Source: Sphagnum compactum (lineage: Eukaryota; Bryophyta; Sphagnopsida; Sphagnales). From it: a stretch of DNA of 64,000 nt. The position numbers were made by a program, and so were the translations under genes. Positions 13,586 through 25,090 of the stretch are shown piece after piece (within the stretch, counting starts at the first letter, position 1; each line of letters starts with the position of its first letter). Where the stretch lies: the NCBI GenBank assembly GCA_965153455.1, contig OZ234495.1, forward strand, positions 1,798,001-1,862,000, given 5' to 3'. The notes below the pieces were generated by a model, which was not told where the DNA came from, did no database searches, and was given only the letters and a program-made list of their open reading frames with translations.

Positions 13586-13775
13586 AAAATCTCTTTTGTC
13601 TGTGTACCTTTTTGCCAGGCATACATTCTACTCTTCTCACCCTCATGATGCACGTCTTGTGCTAACACCTCCCAGTCCTCTCCATCTGCCGTTCTCCCGC
13701 CCACAACAATTTCTCTACTCATTTCCTCTCCCTCCGAAATAGAAACTGCTCTCTCTGTGTCTCTCTCTCTCAATT
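13230..13775. repeat. Tandem ~200-bp pyrimidine-rich repeats with (CT)n tracts
   Basis: At least two copies: AAATCTCTTTTGTCTGTG recurs near 13391 and 13587, GATGCACGTCT.GTGCTA near 13445 and 13647, and CTCTCCATCTGC.GTTCTCC near 13480 and 13680. Each copy ends in a CT microsatellite (13371-13388, 13557-13583, 13750-13772). A weaker third copy may begin near 13240. Long open frames across it on both strands are a by-product of CT/GA repetition, not genes. GA/CT tracts are common in plant promoters and 5' UTRs, which fits its place upstream of the RING gene. Confidence 0.75.
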
Positions 13776-15357
13776 TCTATACAACCTGAAAAGCAGCGAT
13801 AATTATATTACAGACTTATGCAACATCTCCTCCTGAAAACCAACAATGATATTGTCATTACCGACTATGCAACCATGTCCGGTTTCTGTGGCAAATTAGC
13901 AGTTTTTGACAGGAGAAAGGTTCCACAAGTACCTGAATCTTTTGTTTTCCTCCTCCTCGTCCATACATCTGGACCCGACATCTGCAACAAAAGCATCCAG
14001 AATTGGCACAGTTGAGGAGGAAGAAGAAGAAGAAGCATTTTGGGGAAGGGAGAAGAAAGCAAAACAAACCAAAAAATAAAGCGAAGCGAAACGAGCAAGC
14101 AAATCCCTGCAACTCCAAAACTCCACCCACCAAACTCCCGACCCTCTCTTCCGCCGGTTCGCCCGGGACGTATACCCACCCACTACCCATTGAAAGAGCC
14201 TGCCCAACAGAAGCAGCGGGCCCTCTATCAGAATGTAGCACATCTATCCCGTTTGCAGTGTTTAGTTTCTGCCCCCATCCCCGTCCATGAACCTGACTGT
14301 ACAAAATGCGAGAGTATTTAACTCTCACTACGTCGGCCAATCATTGTACAGTAAACCTCCTCTACAATCACACCCATTTTAGTTACATTCTGGTGTTTGT
14401 GACACACTTTTTTTTTTTTTAAAAGTAACCATCCTTTTTACTAAGGAACACCAATTTTTTAGAGTCATTATCACACTTCTTAATAGCACAAACATTTTAC
14501 AAAGCTTTCTATGGATGAATATGTGCATGTGTCAATTCTGTTGACAGAATCTGTCAAGGTTGCAGATTTTGATAGTCGTGTAGGTGGCAGATTATGCATT
14601 CCTGTATTATATGGAAGATGCCCCTGTGTACTTTTATACTTAGGAATCGGCCAGTGGGGCTGTATTATGGCCCCCCAAGTTCACTTTCCCGCGTGCGCAT
14701 TTTTTGAGTGTAATCAGAGGGCACACAACCTGACATAAATTTTTCCTCCTCTGTTTGTGGGACATTTCAAAAAATGGAAAGCTTACTGGAAAAGACGGAA
14801 TGCACACTCCAGCAGGTATTCCAGGTCTTTACACTCAATAAAGCCCTCATCCATGGGTTTTATCAAAATCGGGACCCTACTCGGCTTCACCTCATGTGGG
14901 CCTTGGTCTTTACCCTACACAAAACGCCTACCTTTTATGGATAAAAAATTCACTTTGTAAGTCACCTCCAAATGTACTAGAAAATTTCTAGTGGGTCTGT
15001 TCGGCTCCAGTTGCAACCGAAGTAACTCAAAGTAGCTTGGAAAGTATGACTGGGGCTCCAGTTGTCACTCACAACTTGGTTCCCGAGCAGGTAGTACCAT
15101 AGTTCAAGTCAAACTTGTATCACTGTATCAAAATTGTAACATAACTTGTACATGAATGTGAAGTCTCTTCCATCCATCTGGATGAAGCCAACAAATGGGG
15201 GAAAAAAAATTGTTTGTTCAAATTCTGGATCCTTTTGCAATGAAGCTTTTCATTTGTGCCAAAAATTAATAATAATAAATAAATTCTGAATCCTTCCCTT
15301 TCCCAAAGCAACCCAAACTACAACTTTCAACTCCAAAATAAGGGCTAATTTGAGCCC
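13776..15357. other. No recognised gene; possible upstream exon or promoter region
   Basis: Moderate GC, with overlapping open stretches at 13858-14340 on both strands that are rich in Lys/Pro or Cys/Phe and have no domain. A (GAA)n-like purine run lies at 14014-14040. The minus strand offers a donor-like site near 13933 that could belong to a non-coding first exon of the RING gene. From 14341 to 15357 I see nothing identifiable. Confidence 0.35.
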
Positions 15358-15708
15358 TAAGAGCATCTCCAGCAGTGCTCGGTATGTGATCTGCACTGTA
15401 AAATTCGATGAAGAAAATCCAAAGTATGCTGGTCTGGCACGCATTGCCGAGGCTGGTAAGGGCGCAGCAGCGCTGTCACCTGCAGAAAAGAGTGTAGTAA
15501 ATATATCTAACTGAGCACTGCTGCTCAAGGTTTCTGATTAGCCCATCATAATGATTCGTCCAGGTGGTTTGCTATTAGTAGTCCCCCACCTATTTGCTGT
15601 CCCACTTTCACTTTTATGGGTGGGGTTGCATAAGAGTACATAGCTAAACTTGAATGTGAAATATATTTTCACAGGATCATGTACTGAGCACCGCTGGAGA
15701 TGCTCTAA
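15358..15708. mobile_element. Tourist-like MITE (PIF/Harbinger type) with TAA target duplication
   Basis: The element proper spans 15361-15705 (345 bp). The left end GAGCATCTCCAGCAGTGCTC and the inverted right end GAGCATCTCCAGCGGTGCTC match at 19 of 20 positions. The flanks are TAA on both sides (15358-15360 and 15706-15708), the 3-bp target duplication expected of Harbinger/Tourist insertions. There is no transposase, so it is non-autonomous. The interior has a third, partial copy of the end motif near 15510-15525. Confidence 0.88.
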
Positions 15709-18700
15709 GTAAAGCTTCATTAGAGTGAAAGGGTCTAAATTATGGGAGGTCTTAAAAAATATACTTTGAAGTGAGATATTTGACGGATAACTTCCTCCTT
15801 ATGTAAAGGCCCAGAAGAATTTTGGTAGTGTATTTGGAGGATACATTCTAAGACATATTTTTGCATCTGGCAAAAGAAGAGCGCTTCAAAAAATAAATAA
15901 ATAAAGGATGTAGTCATTACCTTTCATTACCTTTCCAAGACAATCATCCACCCCAAGGAGAGGGCACACCTTGAATATATGCTAGTTAAACAATAGGGTA
16001 AATAACAATAAATTTTGAAGTATGAATGATTGGAGAGGACAATTAAATTATGTAGAAATTTTATTACTCTAATTAAGTATACCTATATATAAATATGGAC
16101 ATATATGAGTGAGTAAATAATCTACCTATCAAATATTTGTCACACCATGTTATCAATAGTTCATATTCATTATTCACCCTTGGGGGAAAAAAAAAACCAA
16201 CCAATGCTGTTATTAGTGGCACCCCCCAATTTTATAGAAAATCAAATGAGAGAAGAAGAAAATACATGAACCAAAATTATTGCACAAAGGTTTACACAAT
16301 GTTGAATAAAACTAATCCATTGAGAATACTTGAAATGGTCAAATTCAAGGTGTAGAAAAATAGAAACAATACAACATCTACAAAAGTTAATTTGGAAGTG
16401 TGGGTAGACCTTCTTGGGAAAATTTGGATGATGAGTGTAGGTGGGAAAGTTGAGCAACACCGAAAATGGATGAACCCAAGACAATTTGGGAAAGGATAGA
16501 ATCCAAATGAAATTATCCAAGAAACTTGATAAAATATACAAAATGGATATGGACCAACATAATAAGTGATGAAAATAGAACCTTGAATTTGAAAAAGTTG
16601 AGAATGTTGGAAATAAATGAATTTAGGAAAGTTGAAAAGGGTTGAACCTCAAAAGAGCTGAAAAGTTAAACAATGCACAAATTCAAGGAAAGAAGGGAAA
16701 AAAAGGTACCCAAGAATATGGGGAAAATGAGGAAGTTGAACAATATAAAAGTTGGGCAATTGATGAACCTAAGGATGACAAAGGTGAGAAAGTTGGAAAA
16801 TCCATGAAAATGGAACTACTTGGGAGATTTGGAATTTGAAAAAAGTGATAAAGGTTGGAAAGTTAAAGGAAATGGATTTCATCATGTGAAGTTGAAAATG
16901 TTGGATAATGGATGAAGGAAAAAGTCCAAAAAAGTTAATGAAGGACAAACTTATCCTTGCTATAAAATGGAATCTAAAACTTCTTTTTTTGTAAAACAAT
17001 GTATGGAAAGTTGAAAATGTTCGATAACGGATGAATCTCAAAATCCAATAAGTTGATCAAGGACAAACTTATTCTTGCTTTAAATTGAAACCTAAAACAA
17101 TTGGAAAAAAAAACTTAAACAATGTTGTATAGTAAATGGCATATGAAATATTGAAATCGAGAAAGATAATGGATGAAATAGAGGTGGGCAAAGATGGAAA
17201 ACTCATAATAGTTGAATAATGATGATGAGAGAAATGAAGGTTGGAAAGGTGGAAAAATCAAGATAAACAATGGACGAAATGGAGACAATGTAAGATGGAT
17301 TCAAAACATTGAAATGTGATGAAAAGAATGCTTGTGAAGATGTAATAAAAATTTGATGAAAATTGGACAATATGTGAAATCATATTAATCAATATGGAAA
17401 CTTAGAAAAGTCTAACCTAGGAGTGAAGAATTAAGGACTTTTACAAAGAATTATTAAGCAACAACCACAACTAATGAGCATGCCAAAACTTGCATTAGAT
17501 TTCAATTGCATTGAATCGTTTCAAAATGTATAATGTCTATTGTGTTTTGGTGTTGGTGCTAGCTTGCAAATAAAGAAACAACATTGACATCTTTTTACAC
17601 TAAACTTTTTACAATGTCACACCCCTGAACATACACCAATTTATCAAGAGATTACATTTTTTTCCTTTTGAATTTTAATTTATTAAAGAACTATTATACT
17701 TTTGTTAAGGTATAAAATAATGATGGGTACATTAAAAATTAATATTTTTTTAAAAAATTGAAAATAAATTAACAAGACATTATAAATTAATGCAGGTGTG
17801 TAAGAAAAAAAATTAGACATAATTTTATTTTGATAACGTATGAATATAAATATATGAAACGAAATGATCATATTTCAAATTAGTGTTGTTCATAAAAACT
17901 TTTAAATGAGGGGTTAATTTCTATTTATACTTGTTGGTGGGCTAGCTCAAAAAAGCTTTCACAACAACTTTTTTATCATCCATTAAACTAACTCAAACAC
18001 CATCAATCATGGAACCTTCTTATGGACCTTCCTAGTTCACAACTAATTATAGTTTATTCCAACTATTCTAGCTAATTCCAACTAAGTTTAGTTAATGGAT
18101 GAGTTTCATCACAATATAAATGAAAAATGATCGATGACATATGATTTTTTCATCCATGTTCATCCACATGGATGGTGATGAATGAACTCATCCATTATGG
18201 ATGAAAAATGAATGTTTGTCGACAAAGTTCATCCGTGATTATGTTGACAATGATGCTAGCATCCATGACTCAAACATAAGATATTCACAAGTTGCTACTA
18301 AAGAAAAATAAATTTCATGCGATGGCAATATGATTGATGAAGTTGAAGATGGCTTGAGAATGATATTGAAATTCAACATTTTAAAATGAACATCATTTGA
18401 TCATTCTATCTTGATATAAAGCTTAAATTGTACAAGCATAATGAAAATCAAAATAAGTTTTTGGAATTTTTTTTTAATGAAGATTCCTTTTCTTTACATA
18501 AAATCTTGTTCAATTTTCATCACATTGGTGGATAAGGCTAGGCCATTGTTAATGAAAAAGATGACAATGAATAAGGAATCCCAAGTGGAGATATAGATAT
18601 TCATGAGGGTTTATTGTTACTAAGATTAAATTATGTGCAATGAAAAATGAATAAAACCAAAAGTTCATAATTGCTACAATCCACATATAGATGTTTACAA

Positions 18701-20560
18701 GTAACAATAATATAAATTGCATGTTTTTTGCTCCTAAACCTTCAATAAATATCTTCATCAATGGAATCATAAATTTTAAAAAAATTGATATCAAAGTACA
18801 TTATGGTCCATGTTCTGTGTAATAGCAATAGAAAGAACGATTAAAATTAATTGAAAACATGATTGGAGCAATCTTTGGTAGTCAATTTTAGCTTTTGAGA
18901 TGTAGCCTTAAGTAACTAAATGGACATTACGTTGCTTACTAATGTCATTTTTAAAAATGTAATTTAATTTATACACCCATTTACAACACACTAGTTTGGA
19001 ACCTATTAATAATAAGAAAAAAAATCCATGTTTCAATCTAGAAAAAACATGATAATATATGTGTGCACTAGATTTTTTTTATTGCCAAAATTGTGCTAAA
19101 AAATGAAACTAAAATTCAAAAATGAAGTGATATTGGAAGGCTTAAATCGTTAGAAATGAGAATGTTCGAAAAACATGGTACATTTAATTTTGGGTATCAA
19201 TGTTGATTTTTGGGCCTTACAAAAGTTATTTTTATAAAACTACTATTATTTAATATTATTTAAAAAATAATAATACATTTCATTATCTATATTGAAGGAT
19301 CCATGAGTATATTCATAATATACATTGGTATAATAGGGCCACAACCTCGTTTTGACTACACTAATTTTAGGGCTTCATTAGTCATTAAAATAATCAATTT
19401 TAATGAAAATTAAAAAATGGCCCATTTAACTATGTTTGTCATCTTTTGTGTGGATGTGATTTTTCATCAAAATTTCAATTTACCACACATTTATCACATC
19501 TTTGTTCAAAAAACTCATTTTTAAAATTAAAATTTACAAATTAATCACATGGTATCCAAACATGGTTCATATTATGTGAAATGACATGGTTCAATATATC
19601 TTCAACTTTCATAAAGACTGAAAATCATTTATATTATTTTTTGAAATATATTTGTGTTTTTGAGTACACAGGTACATTATATTTGTTTTCACAAATATAT
19701 TTCAATTTCTCACTTGATAAAATGAAATGAAATAATTTTTTTTCTAATCTCTTGCCTAAGTTATATTCTAACATAATATGCAAAGATATTATGAAAATCT
19801 TTTGAAAGTTTGAGATCGGATATGCTCGAACATGCACATCCCTAGAAAGTAGTACAATGTGAGACCCCAAAGGGGGTCACCATGTAGTGTACTTTCACCC
19901 CACTCCAATTTAGAATGAGATGATCATGGAGTAAGTTTCAATGGAGTCAATGAAATACCAAAATTGGATGATCAAGGAGTGTGGCTTTGTAATCAAGGAA
20001 TGCCATTGGACCTTATAATCTATGAATCAATGAAATACCATTAATCTCTGGAACAATAAATTACATAGCAATAGGAGATACAAGGTGGTGGTATAGTCAC
20101 AAACATTGAGGAAGAAGCTATATAGTTATTCCACAACCACAAGATTAAGAACATGGACTAACTACAATAGAAATAAAGGCACATTAGCAAATTGAACCCT
20201 TTCAATCAATTCAACCACCAAATGAAACTAAGGTTAGCACACGAATCTATTGAATATGTTAAGGCATTTCCGATTAAACTTTCAACAAAAGAGGGGGATA
20301 ATAATGGAGAGACATGACTTCAATAATTTGTACATGCAAATCAACAATAAGAGGCACAACACCAAGAATAGTCTATAGCAGAGTAACGATTATTTGAAGA
20401 AGTAAAACTTTAGCAATAATTCTTATTTTTAACATATAATCTCTAAGTATGTAGGCTTCAAGGATTTTGAGGATTGAATCCAAAGTAACGGGGGATAATG
20501 TTGAGACATAACAATAGGTAATAATAAGGAGGAGGAATAGTTATAAATAAAACTTATTGT
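15709..20560. other. AT-rich gene-free stretch with purine-biased degenerate repeats
   Basis: No gene or domain seen. From about 16360 to 17350 the plus strand is strongly purine-biased and repeats words such as GTTGGAAA, AAGTTGAAAA and GGATGAA at irregular spacing, like an old degenerate satellite or repeat remnant. Near 18090-18220 several ATGGATGA/TCATCCAT words make imperfect inverted repeats. The rest is AT-rich with frequent stops. Confidence 0.5.
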
Positions 20561-22437
20561 TTGAACTCAAATTGGATTTTGGAAGGAAATTTGGAACTAT
20601 TTTTTCTCCCCATGTGGAATTGCATTGTATTGTACTTTTTTGGAAGTTTGAGAATACTTGTAGAACAAAAGCCAAGATATGAGGATTCAAGAATAGGAAG
20701 AAGAAATTGTTTTACAAGTTTATTTTCTGTTTTGCATTATGATTTTATATGTGCATATCTATTTGCTTGTAGTATAGATTTGAATATGTCTATTTTTATT
20801 TTATTTTTATATTATGGTTTTATATGACAAAGTTCCTTATTTGAAATACAAAGTTAAAATTGTTGTGTTTCTATAGGTTATGTTAGTTGAAATATGTATT
20901 TTTTAAATTTCTGGTTTTATTATGTGACTGCAGATTTGTATTGTATTTGGGATAGAAATTAGTACTTCTAGCCACTTATGGATACAATTTTTGGGGTTTG
21001 ATTAACAAAGAAAGTTATATGTTTGTTATTGCTGCAATGTTCAAAATGATTATTTCAAGGGATTCTTAACAGGGAGTGGTAAGTTTTTCAAAGCCCACTT
21101 CAAAAGATCATGCTCTTGAATGTCCCTTTGTTGTTTCTTCCACCTAACTTTTTTGGTTCATTTTGCAATTTTTTATCATTCTGCATGTTAATACTTTGGT
21201 TACTGTACGAGTTTTGCTCTAGTTTTCCCTTGCTGAACATAGGCAGACAATTTTATGACTTGAAATGGTGGTCTCTTTTTCTGTACATCTTTGCTGCAGA
21301 AAGAGCCTGCCATGGATCAGAGTGATCAGCTCTCACATCTGCATCCAGGTTCATACTTGAACCAGTGAAATTCCTCTATCTATGATCATTGATGAAATGT
21401 TCAATTCTCTGCAGTGTCAAAGAAACCACGTAGAGGACATGATCATGAGGTTAGACTTGTCACAGTGGCAGTGTCACTGTGTACACATCTGTACAGACAA
21501 TAATTTCTATATGTACCGAGCTGGATTAGGAGTCTCAAATGGGTGCTTGGATTATTATGGGTCTCTGAAGTCCTTAGAACTGCGATTTTTGTAGAACATG
21601 GCTTGTAACTTTTGGGCACTGACCTGTAGTAGAGCCGATGGCCTGCCACAGCTCCAAGAGACTGCAACTTAAATTAATCAGTGAAAGAAATTGCTTTATC
21701 AAGACTACATCAAGTGAGCACTAATTTGTCCCTTGAGAATGCGGGTAATTCCCTACCCCTTTTTTACTTCAGCTTGAATCCAGGAAATAATCTATTAGCA
21801 CTGGATGACATGAGAGAGATTCTGAATTGAGAAGGGTCAAGCCATCAAATTCCTGGACAATTGGACAAGTAAACAATGGGTGTTTTGGTCCATTGGCCTT
21901 TTATGATGGAACTCCAGCTGGAAGGAGAACTTATGGTCTGAGGTCTTCAGCAATGTCTTCTGGTATATGTGCTCTCAATTGGCAACACCTCTGAGCAGCA
22001 TTTGTGGCACTATTGGCAAGTCCAGTTTTTGCTGCTCCACATCAATGCTAGTAGTATTTTGATGTTCATTAAATGAGTATTCTTCTGCCACTTGCAACAT
22101 GCTCGCCTCTTGCAAGTGCCTTTCTGACTTTGCTGACTTTTCTGCGAAGATATGACTTGCACCATTACCTTGTATTTCATGTGCTGTTCACACATCAAAC
22201 CCCGAGCTTATTCATTGCTTCAAAAATTATAGCTGTCTTCAAAGCCCAACAGTAGTATTGAACTTTGCAACAAAAAAAACTGCATTTAGAATTTAGAAAT
22301 CTGGAATGTATGGATACTATTACTGCAGGGGCAATCTGATTACTACAAGCATGACATTGACAATTGAAGTTAAAGAGGAGGCTTTCAACAATTAAGTTCA
22401 AGTGGAGATAGGGATAGAAGTTTCTTTCCAAACTCAC
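20561..22437. other. Possible gene fragments, not resolved
   Basis: Slightly higher GC than the preceding stretch. The plus strand offers two small candidate exons, 21300-21349 (ATG at 21313) and 21415-21449, that join in frame across a 65-bp GT/AG intron to encode a short basic N-terminus ending KKPRRGHDHE; no continuation was found. On the minus strand, 22000-22160 could hold an exon following the one at 22438-22669, but its phase and homology are uncertain. Confidence 0.3.
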
Positions 22438-22669
22438 CCTCAAATGGTAAAGATGAGCAAATGTAGAGAACAAAAATGCAGATGAATAGGACAACTGGAA
22501 TCAAGTGGATTGCCCACTCCTCCTGGAACCTGCACTGGACCTTATCTCCCTTTTCCATATCTCTGAAGCAGCTTTTATCCCTGAGGATTGACCCCATCTG
22601 TGATGCTGTGTTTCTGTAAGGTGGCCTAGGTGGTCTGTGCAAAGATGGCACTCCTGATGAGCGCTGCAT
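22438..22669 (-). CDS. First exon of a small plant-specific single-pass membrane protein (partial)
   Basis: The exon encodes 77 residues from a true ATG (MQRSSGVPSLH...) and ends at a strong donor, G/GTGAGT at 22437. A basic, Pro- and Arg-rich N-terminal half is followed by one hydrophobic segment, IHLIPVVLFICIFVLYICS (residues ~54-72). This layout (MQR..., polar region, IHLIP-hydrophobic anchor) resembles a family of uncharacterised small plant membrane proteins that I recall from Arabidopsis; the match is from memory and no function is known to me. The following exon was not found with confidence: candidates near 22270 and 22110 hit stops or lack similarity. It could also be a broken copy. 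Confidence 0.5.
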
Positions 22670-23339
22670 ATCTTAGGGCTAAAATGTTCAGATTCTCGAA
22701 TACCCTCTTATTGTACTGAAAGTCAGCTTGAAGCAGGACCGAGTGAATTGACTTTTGGGTTTGTCAACAACCCCAGTGAAACTGTGACATCTGATGAGTC
22801 TCTGGTATCAACTGAGGGGCATACAAATGTTGTCTGGTATCTCCTAGGCCTTCTCCAATTTGATGAAAGCCACGAAGTTTCTGTAGTGCTGCTGCCTTTG
22901 AGCAACCAAGTGCTGGTCTAGGTTAATAAGGAGTCTGTACATGAAATTTTTTACTCTCATGATAGTATGCCTTTCCCCATTGTCACACAATGTGAACCTC
23001 AAATACCATCTGCAAAAATGCCTCCACATGAAAGCAGAATGTGTCAGGGAGTTCAATACTTGTACACACTCTGTTTCTGTCTGCAGGCCACCATGACAAC
23101 ATTCCCAAATTAGGCAACAGGATTATTCTGGGCCCTCAATCAAGGTGTAAGCTAAGAATTCCCTTCATCAAGTGAAGACTGCAATCCCAGCACGCCCAAA
23201 GTGAATTGGATTTGGAGTTATTATTGCGAAAAGCAGCAGGTCAAAGAAAATCTACTCTAGAAATAGGACTTGTGATTACTGGTAATGTAAGAGTGCCCAG
23301 ATACGGAACCAGGGCTAGCAAGCCAGCTTTCCAAGATAA
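22670..23339. other. Unassigned region upstream of the small membrane protein exon
   Basis: A 70-codon open stretch on the minus strand (22844-23056) is rich in aromatic and basic residues but has no domain I recognise. It could be a 5' exon or a transposon fragment. Nothing else was identified. Confidence 0.3.
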
Positions 23340-25090
23340 TTAAGAAGGAATTATTGGAGTGTCCGGTAGCGTCGACCGATGTCCATAACGTATGGAGTAG
23401 AAGCAGGCTTGCAAACAGTTGGACTTGCGCTCATATCCCCACAGTTGTTAGTGCTTTGATCGTATCGCTTTTTGATGAGGAAGATAATAGAAGGTGCTGA
23501 TGCGGCAATAGCACAATTTCGCTAGAAAATCCAGGAGACGAGCTCCCAGATACAATGCGTAGACAGATGACACAGGTGGAGGAAACAAAAAACAGAAGAA
23601 TAACAAAATTCTACCTAAAAGAAAGAGTGAGAAGCGAATAAAATACTCGGAGGACGAAGTTGCCGGTCGTGCTCCGCCAGACCGATGACTAAGCAGTCAG
23701 CCTGCAGACGGTAAGCACCGTGATTTGTCGCCGGGATAATGACTAGATATCGATTGCAGAGCAAAAATAAACCAACAAAAGAAGGTCCGGGAAATCGGAC
23801 AAATTTCCAAACAAATTGTCTACGCAAGAAAAGCAGATCTAGCACCTATAAATGCAAAACTGAAGATGTAGACGCATACCTGACGTTGAGGAGTTTCTTC
23901 AAGTTTCAAGATTCCCGTGAACATATTCTTCGTCGAGAATGCGTCAACCGAATTACACAGATACTGGAGAAACCAGGTTCGAAGGGTTAGGGACAATAAA
24001 TTCACTCAAACAAAAGTCCACGAACTCGCGAGCTCCGTCTCTACCTGATCGCCCCCTTTAGATGCCCATGTTGAATCCCAACAGGAGAAGACGACAAGAG
24101 TTATCGAAATAATTTACTCGCCGGGGCCCTCCAAAGCCTTGACAACCTTCAACGCCTCAAAACAAAGCAGACCCGACGAATCTACTTTTTGAGGCTGGAA
24201 AAAAAGAGGAAAAACTCAGATTGAAGGAAAAAAATTCAAATGCGCGAATGCGGCAGAGAGAGTACAGATGCAGCGCATTGGTCTAAGAAGCACGCCTGCG
24301 ATGCAAAACGATGATGATGGTATGCAGTGAATGACCTTGTGGAGCGAGAGCATCGACAGCCGCACCAGCGCAACGCGCAGACGCCCGTAGCGCGGCAGAC
24401 CACGCAGTTTTCCAGCGCGGGAGCCCAATCGGCCGGTCACAGTTTTCGACGACGTTTGGCTTTCTCGTCCACTGTCCAGCGACTAGGTACCTCGTTGATC
24501 ACTGATTCCTCGTCAACTTTCCAGCGACCGGGTATCTCGTTTCTCGTCGATGACTGATTCCTCGTTAACGTTCCAGCGACCAGGTATCTCGTTTCTCGTC
24601 GATGACTAAATTTCTCGTCCACTTTCCAGCGATTAGGTATCTCGTTTCTCGTCCACTTTCCAGCGACTAAGTACCTCGTTTCTCGTCGATGACTGATTCC
24701 TCGTCAACTTTCCAGCAACCAGGTCCGTCGTTTCTCGTCTATTACTGAATTTCTCGTCCACTTTCCAGCGACTAGGTACCTCGTTTCTCGTCGATGACTG
24801 ATTTCTCGTCCATTCTGTGACACATCCCGATAGGCTTCCGCATTAACTGACGAAGGAGCTGCCAGTAACCGGCCCGTTGTGCCCCCCGCGACTCCAGGAG
24901 TTTTGTAGCTGTCAAATTCAAGACGCCGTCCGCAAACAAAGGGCGAGGCGACGATGTCTGATAGTCACGTGAGTTGTTCCGGGATCTCGATCGAGTGAGT
25001 GAGGAGAGAAAGTGAAATGGCGTCCCCAAAACCGGGTCTCAGGATCGCCACATTACGTATCGTCGCCAGAGATTAATCTGGGACAATTGA
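23340..25090. other. GC-richer, CpG-containing island, possible promoter region
   Basis: Unlike most of the window, this stretch keeps many CpG dinucleotides (for example GTCGACCG, GCGCGAATGCGG, CTCGTCGATGAC). That suggests unmethylated promoter or recently inserted DNA. It lies upstream of the minus-strand exon at 22438-22669. Donor-like CAG/GTATGC near 23880 on the minus strand would fit a spliced leader. No complete coding exon was recognised. Confidence 0.45.
24466..24812. repeat. ~52-bp minisatellite, seven copies
   Basis: Copies start near 24473, 24517, 24570, 24622, 24656, 24708 and 24760. The typical unit is TTTCCAGCGACTAGGTACCT followed by CGTTTCTCGTCGATGACTGA and TTCCTCGTCCAC. Most spacings are about 52 bp, with one shorter unit of about 34 bp. 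The unit is CpG-rich and not a multiple of three, so it is unlikely to be a coding repeat. Confidence 0.9.

Noticed and set aside
12992-13773. Long open frames on both strands across the CT/GA tract (up to 218 codons)
   Set aside because: They arise from the CT microsatellites and tandem repeats, giving Ser-Leu or Arg-Glu runs in several frames at once; there is no domain or conserved start.
24466-24812. Coding repeat in the 52-bp array
   Set aside because: Period is not a multiple of three and unit lengths vary, so no frame is kept.
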